Shown: positions 12,124 through 25,300 of the stretch, piece by piece | How positions within the stretch are numbered: position 1 is the first letter of the stretch | Layout of the letters: each line of letters opens with the position of its first letter | Source: Trileptium ribeirensis | Taxonomy: Eukaryota; Nematoda; Enoplea; Enoplida; Thoracostomopsidae | Length of the DNA stretch: 64,000 bases | Direction: 5' to 3' | NCBI GenBank assembly: GCA_030248225.1 | Contig: JASANE010001549.1 | Span: forward strand, 62,001 to 126,000 | Notes under the pieces: generated by a model | The model's database searches: none | Told to the model about the DNA's origin: nothing | Seen by the model: only the letters and a program-made list of their open reading frames with translations | Position numbers and translations under genes: made by a program

Positions 12124-13949
12124 GATAATGAAATCATACCGTGTTCCCCCTATGTAGAAATACATGCCATAAAACAAAAATTGACTGAAAAATGTGAGAC
12201 CAGACAAAGCTTAGGCTCAGACATAACCTTAGAGAAACAAAAGATACGATTATCCAAGGGGAAGTTTGACATGATAGGTGTGAGGGTCGAGGGAGAACAT
12301 GACATGGTCTTTATATTCTTGACAATTTTAGCACAAAAAAAGTAAATGTCTTTTGATTTATAGGACGTTTTTAGTATTATATCATTTATAATAGTAGTGG
12401 TTGTAAATAATGTGTAACTGCTTATTTTATGATAATTGTAATTGTATACAGGTTTTGATGGCAATAATTTTAATGGAATTATGTGGTATTGCACATGGTA
12501 AATGCTACAGTTTAATAAAATTTTTCAATTATTACGGTTGCTTATCTACTATCGCAATTGGAAGTGTACATATGGTGCAGACAAAGACTAATTTTGTTCT
12601 TATTTTAAGAGATGATGTGTATTAAAGTCTAAGAAACTAAGATTTGTAAACCCAAAAGGATTTTTGAAAAATTATAACTGGCTCTATCTGCACAAATATT
12701 GGGGGGGGGGTTGAGGCGTCTGTCGCCTCACTATCATAATGTAACTAGACAAAAAAATATAACATAACGTATTTGCTATATCGTCTATCGTTAATATCTA
12801 TTTCCATCCCGTATATATCTCTGCAAATTGGCTTGGTAGAGTAATATTGTGTTTTTTGTTTTGTTTTAAAATTAAAATATACCAATATTCACGCTTTTAC
12901 GCTATTAATATTTAATGTGGAATTCAAAATGTAACATATCTATACGTATAAATAGGACTAATCGAAATAATTGCACACAAACTCCCTGTTGTTTGTTACA
13001 AACTTCTGGATTTGCTACTGATTACTGCTGTGTTTAAAAATCTAAACACCTGTGCAATTTTTGTCACATTTTAGACGCGAAGTATCTGCCAATACAAAAA
13101 GTGTAAAGGGATACGACAGATTGGATGCGTTCATTTTAACTTTACGCACTTAAATATCACTGGGTACTGGTACTTATTGTATTGATAAACGCCATTGCAC
13201 ACGAATGCAATATATAATTTTAACGGTTTTCTGTCAATTAAAGTTGTTCTGCGTTTTTGTATTTACTATTAAAAATATATTTGAATGTAAACACAACCTA
13301 GGATAATGTTTAACTTATATATAGCAATCGTTCGAACCAAAAACTGCATTCTTCAAAATTTAGTATTTCATTCTCGATGAAACGTATCACGTCCATAGGT
13401 CCACTCGAGAATAGTATAAATAGCAAACCGCTGCGCTAACCCAAATCGTACATTTTTATCATTCCTACAAGAAACTCCATCGGGTTGAAAAGCATCAACC
13501 CAGTTCGACTGGAACCGAAGGCACCGAATAACTGACCCGAAACCTAAAAGATTTCAACCGGAACCGACCATGGTCTGACTCGATTTCGCTTTTTGATCCA
13601 AATTTAACATGCTAGTTTTCGTTTAGTAGATTAATAAATAAATATTTCTCACTGGCGGAATAAAAGAAACTGGAAACATGGCGGTACTTTCAATCGGAAG
13701 AACTTGTCTCCAGTACAACTGATCCTTCACACAGACCAACTAGTTCAAACAGAGCTGGCCTTGATCAAATGAACAATCCAAATACACGTAACTTTTGCTT
13801 TATTATATAAGTATAAATCATACAAATTTCAGTGAACGGTACAAACAAGCATACAACGAAAATATAAAATGATATAAATTTTATCAGAACAAGTCGGAAA
13901 TAAATTGTTGATACAATGTACACCAAAATATAAACAGATGAAATTATAC
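12124..13949. other. Non-coding, AT-rich
   Basis: No gene seen. A G10 run lies at about 12702. 13470-13580 holds decayed GGAACCGA words reminiscent of the hAT-like element ends. Confidence 0.5.
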
Positions 13950-14235
13950 ATGCACGAGGACCCTATGGGTGGGGTTAGCGGATGCTACGGTGGGTCCGAC
14001 CTTCTGCCGTCTCCAGCGCGCGGTCGGGGGTGCTAGGCCTGGTTGGAATAAATTTTACAAATATGTATGACTCGAAATATTTCTAAACTTTTGTCAATAT
14101 CCCCCAATCTTCGCCAGGCTTTGCCAAATTTCCCCAATTTCTGTTAAAATTTTCCGGTACCTTCAGCGACCGTAGGCGGAGGGTCTGGCGCTTCAGCTGG
14201 CTATTCCCCCTTCCCCTGTGAGTATGTATGATTAT
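13950..14235. repeat. GC-rich dispersed repeat
   Basis: GC-rich outer parts around an AT core with CCCCAATCTTCGCC and CCAAATTTCCCCAATTT. Apparently reversed relative to 5140-5465. Confidence 0.4.
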
Positions 14236-14584
14236 CATCTTGTGTACAAATTTTTACCACTATGATCATTTTTATAGGTCTTTGACGACAGGTTTCTACC
14301 AAATACGTTGAAAGTGAAGAATAATAAACATGACTTTCTTGTCAATAAACAATTTTGAAATACTTCTAACGTAGCTATAAATATAGACAGGCCCGTAAAT
14401 CAGTTTTTGACAGGGTTGTCCTCGACAAAACAAAAATTGTATTGACTCCTGTGTTTTCGCTCAAATTAAATGGACCAGAAAATGCTACTACAGTTAATTA
14501 ACGACCACTGTCCTGGTAGGAGACACATGCACGCAGTAAACTATTGTATTACCTGAGTGTGGCGTATACTGTTTTTTGAACGCG

Positions 14585-14725
14585 TTTTGTTTTTCGCTTG
14601 GTTTACAAGGCTCCTAAGGAACCGAGTAATATCTCTTAGATAGCTCTGTAGTTACGCTGCAAGCAGTAATGCGGATGGGACTCAATCCCTATGTGCCGCC
14701 TTGCCAGTCCTTGCACGATATATAA
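14585..14725 (+). mobile_element. tRNA-like SINE fragment
   Basis: GATAGCTCTGTAGTTACG (A-box-like) and GGGACTCAATCCC (B-box-like), preceded by GGCTCCTAAGGAACCGAG. Same family as 8390-8505 (GCTTCCTTAAGGAACCAAG). Confidence 0.5.
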
Positions 14726-15029
14726 ATTAGTACGAGCTTGAAAGGGTTAAGAAGTGTTATGGTACCAGCGGCAAAGTAGATTGTAAGTAAAGTACTGACA
14801 AAATTCAAACAGCCTAGTTTTATAACATTACGACAGTCTTACTGATTGTTCCTGTACACCGTCAAGTCTATCTTTGCACGATATACTAGGTCGGGCGTTA
14901 ACGGGGTTAAGTAGTGTTATGGTGCTAGCGGCAAAATGGATTGGTAAAGTAATGAAAAAATTCAAATAGCCAAGTTTTACATTACGACAGATTCAACATT
15001 TCTTCATTGACTGTGAAAACGACTGAGTT

Positions 15030-15270
15030 AAATTTATCTTAGCTCTGTTGTACTCAGGCTGACTATCACTGAGTCACATTTTTACTCAGGTGAGTCAATT
15101 TTTGACTCAACAGGTGATTTACGTTTCGATTCAGTGCAGGCGTAAAATTTTATACATTCTGAGTCAAGATTGACTCTAACTGAGTAAAATTTGGACTGAT
15201 GTACTGAATCAAGTTAGAGGCCGACTCAAATGATTCAAATTAGACTCGACACTTTTTCAATTCGACCTAA
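15030..15270. repeat. TGAGTCA-rich inverted repeat
   Basis: Several TGAGTCA/TGACTCA heptamers in both orientations (near 15069, 15091, 15108, 15161). Related to 17700-17830, which has the same motif density. Likely an old MITE. Confidence 0.5.
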
Positions 15271-15478
15271 CGAGTCTGCAGTAGCGCCTTCTGTACAAAA
15301 TATTAGCAGTGTAATTTTTATGCACAAATTATATATTCGTTGTGCTTCGTGCTTTTAGTGTCCTATGTTTATTAAGTCATGTTTTTACCCCTTCACACAT
15401 TTGGCCGCTCTACGGTAAATTTATGAATTATGATGCAGTGTACTAACTCAGCTCCCTAAGCCGCTGTTATCAGCTGAT

Positions 15479-15915
15479 GTTGTGATTTGAGGATCCGATG
15501 GGAAAGATACAAATATCGAGAATTTAGGAGAAACTCCACAGACAGTGACTAAAACATTCGTTGACAGCGGCCTCCTCATATTTGCTGCAGTGGATTATAC
15601 CCCAAAGCAAGACACACCCGAAAAAAAGAGCAAGACGACACACCCCAGATACAGAGAGCACCCACCAACGCAGCGAGCACAGGGGGCAAAAGCTCCAAAC
15701 AAGGGACGACACCTAGAAAAAAAGAGCAAGAGCGACACCCTCGATTGAACAATGGCACCCACCTAACGAGGCGAGACACAGGGGGCAAGCCAGAAGGCGG
15801 GGACTTATACGTGAGACGCCGCTAGCCGCTGTTTCGTGTGTTGTGATTTGAGGATCCGATCATTCGTTGACAGCGGCCTCCTCATAGCGCAGTGGTTATA
15901 CCTATTGAGACCGAT
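15479..15915 (+). repeat. Duplicated block with a tRNA-like half
   Basis: GTTGTGATTTGAGGATCCGAT...CATTCGTTGACAGCGGCCTC occurs at 15479-15600 and 15839-15915. The second copy continues CTCATAGCGCAGTGGTTATACC, like the 5' half of a tRNA with its A box; the first has this part altered and a 55-bp insert. Between them lies a C/A-rich stretch with AAAAAAGAGCAAGA repeated (15625, 15718) and ACACAGGGGGCAA-type words. Not a functional tRNA. Confidence 0.5.
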
Positions 15916-16145
15916 TCTACGCCAAACGACCATGGTCAATTCATTCCTATGGCATCAGCAACACAACTCGAAATTCAATCCAGTTCATGCACCATGGGGC
16001 AAATACTTTCATCAACTGTATCAATAAAGTGTTTAGTATTTCTTTGCAATTTGCGATCAAAAAATCCAAACCGGTGGCCAAAAATTATGGTAAAAATATA
16101 GACAATGTTTCGTTGTGTAAACGGATATAGTAATAGCCACCACCA

Positions 16146-16319
16146 TCATAAATTTTCAAACTGATCAATACGGCGTTTGGCTGTGCCACGTCGTATTTGT
16201 GTTAGCGTAACGTATTTCGTTCGTCCTTCACGCAGTATATTGTCGTAGGCATAGTCATCACGCGTATACGTGTTTTGTTGTTGGGATCGACGAATTTCAT
16301 CCATTTCCCGACGCAGTTC
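16146..16319 (-). CDS. ERM exon 14B: alternative C-ERMAD tail and stop
   Basis: 174 nt including TGA, residues 636-692 of isoform B. Reads [20 protein letters not shown], then [19 protein letters not shown] and IDQFENL. Over the last 25 residues about 16 match exon 14A. The upstream half differs: the RDET and AGRDK blocks are lost and an [11 protein letters not shown] stretch appears. The phosphorylatable Thr is kept at 673, but the basic residues at -1 and +2 are Val and Thr. The acceptor is tattttcag, phase 0. Confidence 0.88.
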   Translation of the reverse strand, partial: ELRREMDEIRRSQQQNTYTRDDYAYDNILREGRTKYVTLTQIRRGTAKRRIDQFENL

Positions 16320-19300
16320 CTGAAAATACAATAAAAAAATTAGATTATCAGAAAGATCTACTAAGTGTGCCAGAAACTTCAAGCAATGTATCAGTTATGT
16401 AATAGGCTGGTTTTATATAAATCCAAAACTTTATAGAAAAGAAGGATAACTCCTGATATAATATTATAGCAAACATATTGTACTCAAGTGATGCCTTTTG
16501 TATACTGATTTTGACCTTGTCCAAACTAAAGGTGTGATGCTGGCGGTTCAAGCGTATTTCAGTTTCTGAATTGATGGCGGCTAAGGTATGAATACCTATT
16601 AGCTGAGATTATTAAATAGCCATAGCTCAAGGATCTTCCATTTATTTAGCTATTATATAATTGTTTTTGCGTTTGTTTTCTGTTTTTTTTTCAAGTAAAA
16701 TTCATTAAAACCCTTTAACGCACGTTGTGGCTCTGGTGCAACGAAATACAGAACAATGTGAATTAACTCAGTTTGTTTGGTGGCGCCCACTTAGCTGCGT
16801 ATTATCCGCTCGCAATGTGAGGGGCCTTAAGCATGGACACAGCTCAGTTGTCACAACTCTGACACAAACGGGTCGGGTTCGAATTGGCGTGCCCGCAACA
16901 GTATGTTCAACGCTAGTCGAAACGCAAACTAATTTGTAGAGTAAAAGGCCCAAGTAACCCTGAGGCACGGTACGTTATAACGTTAGAAAAAAGAACAGCT
17001 TAGAGTGGGGGTTTCGTGGGCCGGCAGCCCCCCGACTTATGCTTGGTGCATGTCTCATATAAGGACCTTAGCTTAGGCTAAGACTTAGGCTTAAGTAAAG
17101 GATTAATGAAAATTAAGTGCACCGCTTGCATAAAGCTCAATTTTCACGGTAGCTGGGATTTCGCCGACCGAGGCGTCACTGTATATTGATAACATTGATA
17201 GTTTCTGATACGTCGTACATTCGTCAGAAATCTTAAATGTTTTACATGGTGCTGATCAGTGGTGTGGCTGTATAAATGCTGCTCTCATTAGCATATAAGT
17301 TTTTAACGGCGACGTTCAAGCGTTAGCGTGATTTATGAATGAGCAAGGTAATATATTTTGTGTTTATCAACTGTCTGTTACTATATCTTAGTATTTGCCA
17401 CATATTTCCTGAAAATATACGTATCAAATGTCGAATATGTTAAGCTGTTTTTAAATGTAACGGCTAAATTTTAGAAGGAGAGGTATATAACTAAACACTG
17501 TAAGTTCATCTTGAATATCCATCAGTGATTAAAAGACTTTCATTAAAATAAGTCTTCACCGCCGCAGTTACAAGAAGGTATCTTGTTTTAATTACACACA
17601 CATTGAAAAATGTATGTTTTGGAACAAAATTTCATTCATATTACTAAAAATTAAGACCAAACATTGTAAAAACATGGGTGAAATTTAACTAAATTGAGCT
17701 GCCCTTTGTCGACTCAGCGAATAAGTTCAGTCTGAGGTATGCATCTCTCAGATTGAGCTATAACTGTCTCAGACTGAGTCAAAGCTTGACTCACTCAAGA
17801 CGGTGACGTATTGACTGAGCTAATGCAGGGATTCGTTGCATGTATTACCATAGACAATTAAGTAAATTTGTGCATGGAAAGCGTTAAAATAGAATCTAAA
17901 TAAAATGTTCTGAGAATAAACGTTTCTATCAGAAGGCACATTGTTGTCAAACAGGAGAACGAACACATATACCGCATATCGTAAGAATACATATTTAAAG
18001 TGCGTTCACACGTCAAATTTTGAGCTCAAAATTTGAACGTAATTTGTAACAGATATTTAGCAAATCACAAAGCTTAAAAAAGAGCTAAATGAAAATATGC
18101 ATCATATTTCAGAAAAAATGGTGCATGCTCTTCCGGATCACATAGGATGCAGTGTGCACACTATAAAATACACGTGCAAATCGTATCGGATAAAGGGCGA
18201 AAAATATATACATACACATAGATACTGTAAGCATAGAGTTTAGTCGTTTCAGATCGTATGCGGTGTGAACGCGGCCTTGGCCAACGAAAATGTTTTTTAA
18301 TGAGACGAGCATGACTGCAGCAAAGGATTTACTCAGACTGGATAGGACCAAGTTTAAGCATTTGCAAAATTTCAGAGCATAGTTAGGTATCTGTTAGATA
18401 TCTCCGCCAACTGAGAATTTCTTTTTAGAGAGCAAACATGGATGTAGCTACCGAACATACGTATTCCGAAGATTTACCTCACTACTTCGGTGCTGGAAAT
18501 AAATGTTTCTGAATCTTTTGTTCACTTGACGGATACTTCAAAAATCTAGTATATACTTAGTTTGAGACTTATACACAAAGTGCTAAGCTTAGACTAATGC
18601 TTAGTATATTGAAGACCGCAAAGTGTACACTTAACGCATGCCCCAAAGCTTTGTCTTAGTCCTGACATCATCAACTTTAGTTTTATCATTTCTCGCAAAA
18701 CAGTTTTGAATAAGTATAGGAAATCATAACAAGTGGTGTTCGCAAACTAAACTCGGGTTAAATCGATTTGGAAAACTTTTTGTTCGTTAAAAATATAGAA
18801 AATTTGCGCGATTTCAGCCACAGCGCAATATGTTTTCAGTTGTCGCCATTATTCGGCTGAACAAAACCTTTCCGCAAACATTTTTCATGACTACCAAAAT
18901 AGGGTGCATGATCATTGGTTGAAGGTATGGAAAATTACCTTCATGAAAACCAGACATTGTGGAAGCACGCACAAGCCTTTATATATTTTTCTTCAAGAAT
19001 TCTGGACGCTATTAGGAAATATATTTTCCAACCAACGTGTTGAATATTGGAATTTCTTCAGTAAGGCACAGGTTAAGCAACTTTTATGCAGCGGGCGTGT
19101 ATTACACAGATTTGAAAAGAGATCACACCTAGAGCTAAAATAGACATGTAAAATTTACAAGTTGCGTAAACGACTATTGCGCCCATAACTAGTAGCTTGT
19201 CTTACCACCAAGGTGTTGGATTCTGAGTGCTGATACGAGACGTGCACAGCTATATTAAGCATCAGCTTACCAAATGAGCTGAATATCAGTCATCTTGCTT

Positions 19301-22300
19301 GAATAGTTAAGCAGTAATACTCACTTACTTTCAATTTAGGGTCCCACAATGTAAAAGTACAGAGGCTACATCTTGATCCAACTCTGCAAGGTAAACGATG
19401 AAAATAGCAACACAGTACATGTAAATACCTAGAACATAACTAGCTTTATGCGTGAGTCCACTTTAAGTACGTACACGTGGGTTGTTTTATCAGATCAGTT
19501 CTCAATCGTATAAGCACACAAACAGCGATTTTTTAATGTACAAAAGCAAAGATTTGTCATACTGCAACAGATGTTCGTGGTCACTAAATTGCGATTGTTT
19601 CTGACCGCGTATACGGAAAAACGCAATTCCCAATCGAGTATGCGTCCACTACAAAAACACGCATACAAAGCGAACATAGCTATTCGATCTAGCATGTCAT
19701 CTGGTGAACTCGGACGAACGAAAACCGCACGAAATGGATAAATGTGCGCGTACTCAAATCCTACTCGTACATCACAAAGCCCTTATTCGCATGCACTAAA
19801 AGGCGAATACCGATTGCAGATATTTTAACGCGAACACTTCATAGTGATCTTGACAAAATAATCATGGTGTACGCACTTAAACTAGACTTACAATTTGAGA
19901 CCAAACAGCTGCATATAGCTCTATAGTTAGGGATGTACATATTGCCGTTTTCTTGTTTCGAGTAATATGGAACCTTTTAAAATCCCATTTCCACGCAAAT
20001 CGTGAGACAGCTGAGTAGCAAAGAATTATATACAACTTATGGAGGCTTAGTCGTTCTACAAAATTAGCCTTACATATATGCTACGATTGTGAGGATATAT
20101 GATTTTCCATGCCAGTGCCTTAGCTCCTTCGCCTCCGTTTTCAGAGAGGGGATATGCTGCCATCGGGCTTTGCGTCTAAGAAGGCACAGAGGTTTCAAGC
20201 TTTCAAATTAGTTATAGCGTGAGCAAGTCAGACCAGCCAAAACTGAGTTATGCGTGTCGTCATAAAAAAGGAAATAACAGGCATTGTTAAATTGCACCGC
20301 TATTCCAGCTAGGGAATTCAGTTTCCTCGTCACTCACTACACTCAGAATCCAACATGCTAGAAAAGAACTGAAACATCGACAAAGCCGAACACAAACTCG
20401 GTTTCGCGATATGATACAGCAGAAACAACGTGCATAAATTGTAGTTAATAGCACAGGCAGCAAGTAGCAATCGCAAGCCTCGGCGGGAATAATTCAGTAA
20501 CATTATAACAATGTTATCCTCTTAATACCTATATCTCGTACATCTACACAAATTCTATTTTACTGAATCCCAATGCAAAATTTTGATGACAAATTCATAC
20601 TAGATCAAGTACCAGTTCAAACCATGAAATATATATTGCACAAGATGTAAATTTTAGTATTTACATGCATTATCAACAAAATTCACAAAGTTTGCGTAAA
20701 TCATCTACGCAACATCGTCCCATTGCGACATCACAAAATTTTTCATAATGAATACATTGCTATTTTTAAGTGATAAATAGCGACCATAGACATGATAGCT
20801 GAATAAATGGTAGCATCAATATCTGCATTTCATTAATAATTATTATGTGCATTTTAGTAATCGTATACGTTGCCCGTGCAAAAACGACTGAATTTGCCAT
20901 CAGCATATATATGTAGCTGTAGTTACGGTCCATGTAACTCTGCGAGATTTAGCGTTACAAAAAAGAACATCTTAGAGCGGGGGTTCGGGGGCGGCAGCTC
21001 CCTACTTAGGCTTAATGTATGTGTCCTATAAGAACCTAAGCATAAATGCCAAGGCTTAGTATGTCGAGAACGCATGGTCTACATTTCATTTCGCTCCTCA
21101 ATGTTACTTTGGCCGTAGTTTACAATGTCAGTGTAATTTTAAGACAAACCTAGTGACACTAGTGTAGATATTACAGGCACTACATGCGTAACGGAAATGA
21201 GATCCAAGAAATCTGATATTTAGGTATGCAAAGAGGATATCCAACCTCTGCTTAGCAATCGGGGATATATAAACGCAATATGCACTCTACAGCTAACTTT
21301 ACTACACTTTTAAATTTAGCAGATTTATTTACATATTCTATATTACCGCTAAATATTGAAAAGTCATGGTTTTCAAGAAAAATATGTAGACATATGAAAT
21401 TAGGAATTGAAATCTGTTTTAAAAACGTACTGATCAGTCGTTTTTAATCAAACGCAGATAAAACACCAATGGAAGACGTAATTTCATCCATTATACACGT
21501 TTGCCTTGTATAAAATTTCATCAGTTTTATGGGTTCAAGGCTCGCGACACGAACACTTCTACAATAATCCAAAGTGTAAAGCAAGTTATAACATTAACGA
21601 TACTCCAAGCTGATGCTTCACATTATAAATTAAGCTTAGGCTAAGATTAAGCCTAATTCGCGGCACCGCTGTACCAAGCCGCCGCTCTAAGCTTTTGTTT
21701 TTTCAAAGTTATTCGGCAATCTCATATATACAAATAATTTGGTCTACCATAGAGACGTTATTCACAAACGTGCCCTGTGCCCTAACCCCAACCCCAAAAT
21801 GTATCCATCAGAATAAACTTAAAAATCTGTCAATCACCAAATGTAGAAACATAGCTTAGAGTTGAAATCGTTTACTGGCCCTCGGGATGACTAACCCTTT
21901 ATAAAGATTAGCGAAGCTATTTGGTTTTGTGAATAGATAGTGCACTTTGCTTAAAATAGGAGTCCTCTGTAGTTCGTGTAGTCGAATATGCCATTATGTT
22001 ACCGTCAATCTTTTGGATAAGCGCATAAACACCGTAGCTCGATAATAATGCAAACAGACCAAAAATTTTGTTTCTGAAAGTTCAGAAAACCATAAATTTG
22101 AATTATTGTACGTTTTAGACAGCATTGAAAAAAACGAGCTACCAATATTACTATTTAACAAAAAATTACCATCCGGTCAGGACAAGCAAGCTTCGCATGT
22201 ACAATCATAATGTACACACACAATATATTTGTTTCACCACGTTTTACGCGTGACCAGGTCATAATAATTAAGCATGAGCATCAGGTAGTAAATCGCTACT

Positions 22301-25300
22301 CGACTACCCGGATTAGTTACCCGGTACCTGACTCTAACTTTGTTAGTTTTCGTAAGCTACAGCTTCTACTCAAATTAGCGTAACCTGAAACGTTCAAATT
22401 AGGTGACCAAATATATAAATGAGATTATGTAAATAGTTTACGATGGCGTCGTGCTAAAAATTTATTTCTCCGGTCAACCGTAACAGTAACCGTACAAAGC
22501 GAGAGGAAGCGAAGCGAATGTGGCGATTATTGATCTTTTTCTCGTTCTAAATTCAGGTCTCTAAGTCCAGTTAAAGTCCAATGATAGCAATTATGCACCG
22601 GCAATAGTTCAATGGCAACGCTACGATCACTTTAGTCATATATCAAACAGAACAACACTTTATACGAGCGTAATTCTACTTCCCTAATCATTTGCGTCAG
22701 CTACATTTCTTAAGTTAAGAAAACCAATATTCCGATAAGTCAGCGAAAAACACATAATACCCGGGTACTCGACTGCTGTACCAGGGTAGCAGTGCCCATG
22801 CTAAATAATTAGACAGCTCACGGTGGTTCAACCGAGCTTACAATGATTCCGATATGCGTACAAATCACAACCGAAGTGATATAAACAACTTTACAGCATA
22901 TAAACAAAATCCGCTGCAGTATACGACGTTAAATAAAATAAAATACATCGCACATATTTTATACAAATGAGATATGTGAAACTGTGCTACATGGAATATT
23001 GTAATGCCTTGATTAGTATTCACTGTGATACTATAACTATTAAGATTAGATGGAATGTGTGACATCGTTCAACACAGAACTGATTTTACCATATGATTGC
23101 TGAAATTATGTTGATAAATCTTAGTTTCTTTGTTTCCTCCAGGATTTACCAAGAGAATTGATAATTTTTCAACTAGAGGTTTGCTGTTTGACAGACAAAG
23201 CTACAAAACAACCGGTTTACGTAAACCTATGGCACGTTTTATCTCAGCAACGGCCAAAATAATGAGATATAGTGACGAATTTCGATGAAACGTAACATAC
23301 TTTACAAAGCATCCACAAATTATGTGGTTAACTAGCATCGCACAAACTGCTATAAATATGTTTTAAACTGTGGATGTACAATTGGCTCAACTAAACCAAC
23401 CGTACTTTATGATATGGGACCTTAACTCAGTACTGTCGCGTACCGCTACGTATGCTGTTGTTCACTCATTTTACGATGGTCCTTAACGACCCGAGCAACA
23501 ACTATATCATAGTTCATTGCTTAGCAAACAATACTGATATAGCCAAACCACCGAATCACGATTCAATGTGGCGTCAAAAATTTGGCCAACTGCCAAGACA
23601 GGTATACAACTTCACACAAGCTATGCATGCTCTGTCTTTCTTTCTTTAAATTACATTATTCTTCACAGTTAATGTATCTAGGAGTATTGTTCCGTATGAC
23701 ATATATACATACAGCTCCATTACAGAATGTTTTACGCCTGGGATCCCTCGTTAATTTGATGCACCATGACAAACAGCCAAAGACCATAAAAGCTCAGTAG
23801 GTCCTGAGCAATCAAGTTGGTATATCACATTTATACCCAGGAAGATATTTCAACCACACCCATAATTAAGTGGTTTATTGCTGTTTTGAGAGTTACAACT
23901 GAGTGCTATAAATCACAGCTCATCGACGACCTGGTTTTTTGTAAATGTACGCATAACATAGTTATAGCAAAACATAAAACCATTGAAATCCCAGAAAGTA
24001 CAAAACATATAATGCAATATTACAATAAAAATCACAAGTAGCATAGAATGTATTGAAAAATAAACATACATAAATATGTGTATAAACAAATACGAAAACA
24101 TCCAGAAATATTACTTCAAAATACATGCTATATAATTCAAAACTACAGTTTTTTAACAAAATGTACACATTTTTCCTTATAGAAAGTGTAAAATATAATT
24201 TAACATATTTGTGTCAAATACATTTGAACCCAGTTATTGTCCATGCCTTGTTACGCAAACAGTTGTTGCGCAAAACAAGCAACTGACATGACATGGCTTT
24301 TTCATATAGACATGTTCTATAAATACACAAATATTCGCAGAGTGCGACACGACAAACGTTTTTCACCGAAAGTCTAACATATCGTGAAGTTGAGGCACTA
24401 AAGTTTCCATTTTTGAAAAACATTTGTGTTGTTCTAATGTACAAATACATGGTTTGGCAATAATTTAAACCATATCAAGTCCGCTAGCCCCTTTAAACTG
24501 AGGGGGAACTTGACATGAGTACCATTTCAGCACAAAAATTTAAAGTATGAATATGAGCCTAGGCTTAGTATTAGACTTCGCCTCAGGAATAGGGATATAA
24601 AACGTTATACGATTATTCGAAAACTGACATACGCTAGCAGAACTTGACGTGATCCAGGAGAGGTAAATTTCACTAAATCAATGACTTAAACACAAATATA
24701 CACACTCGGTTATTTAAAATGAAGTACAAAGGTACAATGCCGACCACTCACAGCTGTTAAACTTTCTTGTCTATTTTTCATGCATGTTGTGTATCGAAAT
24801 ACGCTTACTAGCGAATACGGCATTAATAATTGTACAGAATGCTACATATACAAATATGTACAAGTAAAGCATATGTTGAATTAGGCGACTTAAATATGGA
24901 ATCAATCAAATTCTTCCCCCAGCCCTCCTGAGAGTATATGGTCGAATTTTCCTATTATGATGATAGTATAAAGTTTTATTAATTATTAAGTCTAAGCTTA
25001 GCTTAATTTATGTTCACAAATGCATATTTAAATTTTATCAAAAATCCTATTAACTTCCCTGCAAAAAGAGGATTGGCATGATCAATCAAATTAAGAATCA
25101 GTCAAGTTCCGCCCCATTGTTTAATTATAAATGCGTTTTGCTAGATGTATAAATGATCTAGTGGTATAACAAGGGAAGGCATATGAGGCAAAATATCCGG
25201 ATTACGCAAAGGAAGCTACTGCAGCTTTAATATAATTCGAAATTACATACAGTCCCCGAGTGCGACTCATCAGTAACCTAGTAAAAGAGGTGCCATAATG

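Noticed and set aside
16768..16925. Functional tRNA gene
   Set aside because: A and B box words are present but acceptor and anticodon stems do not pair convincingly by eye.
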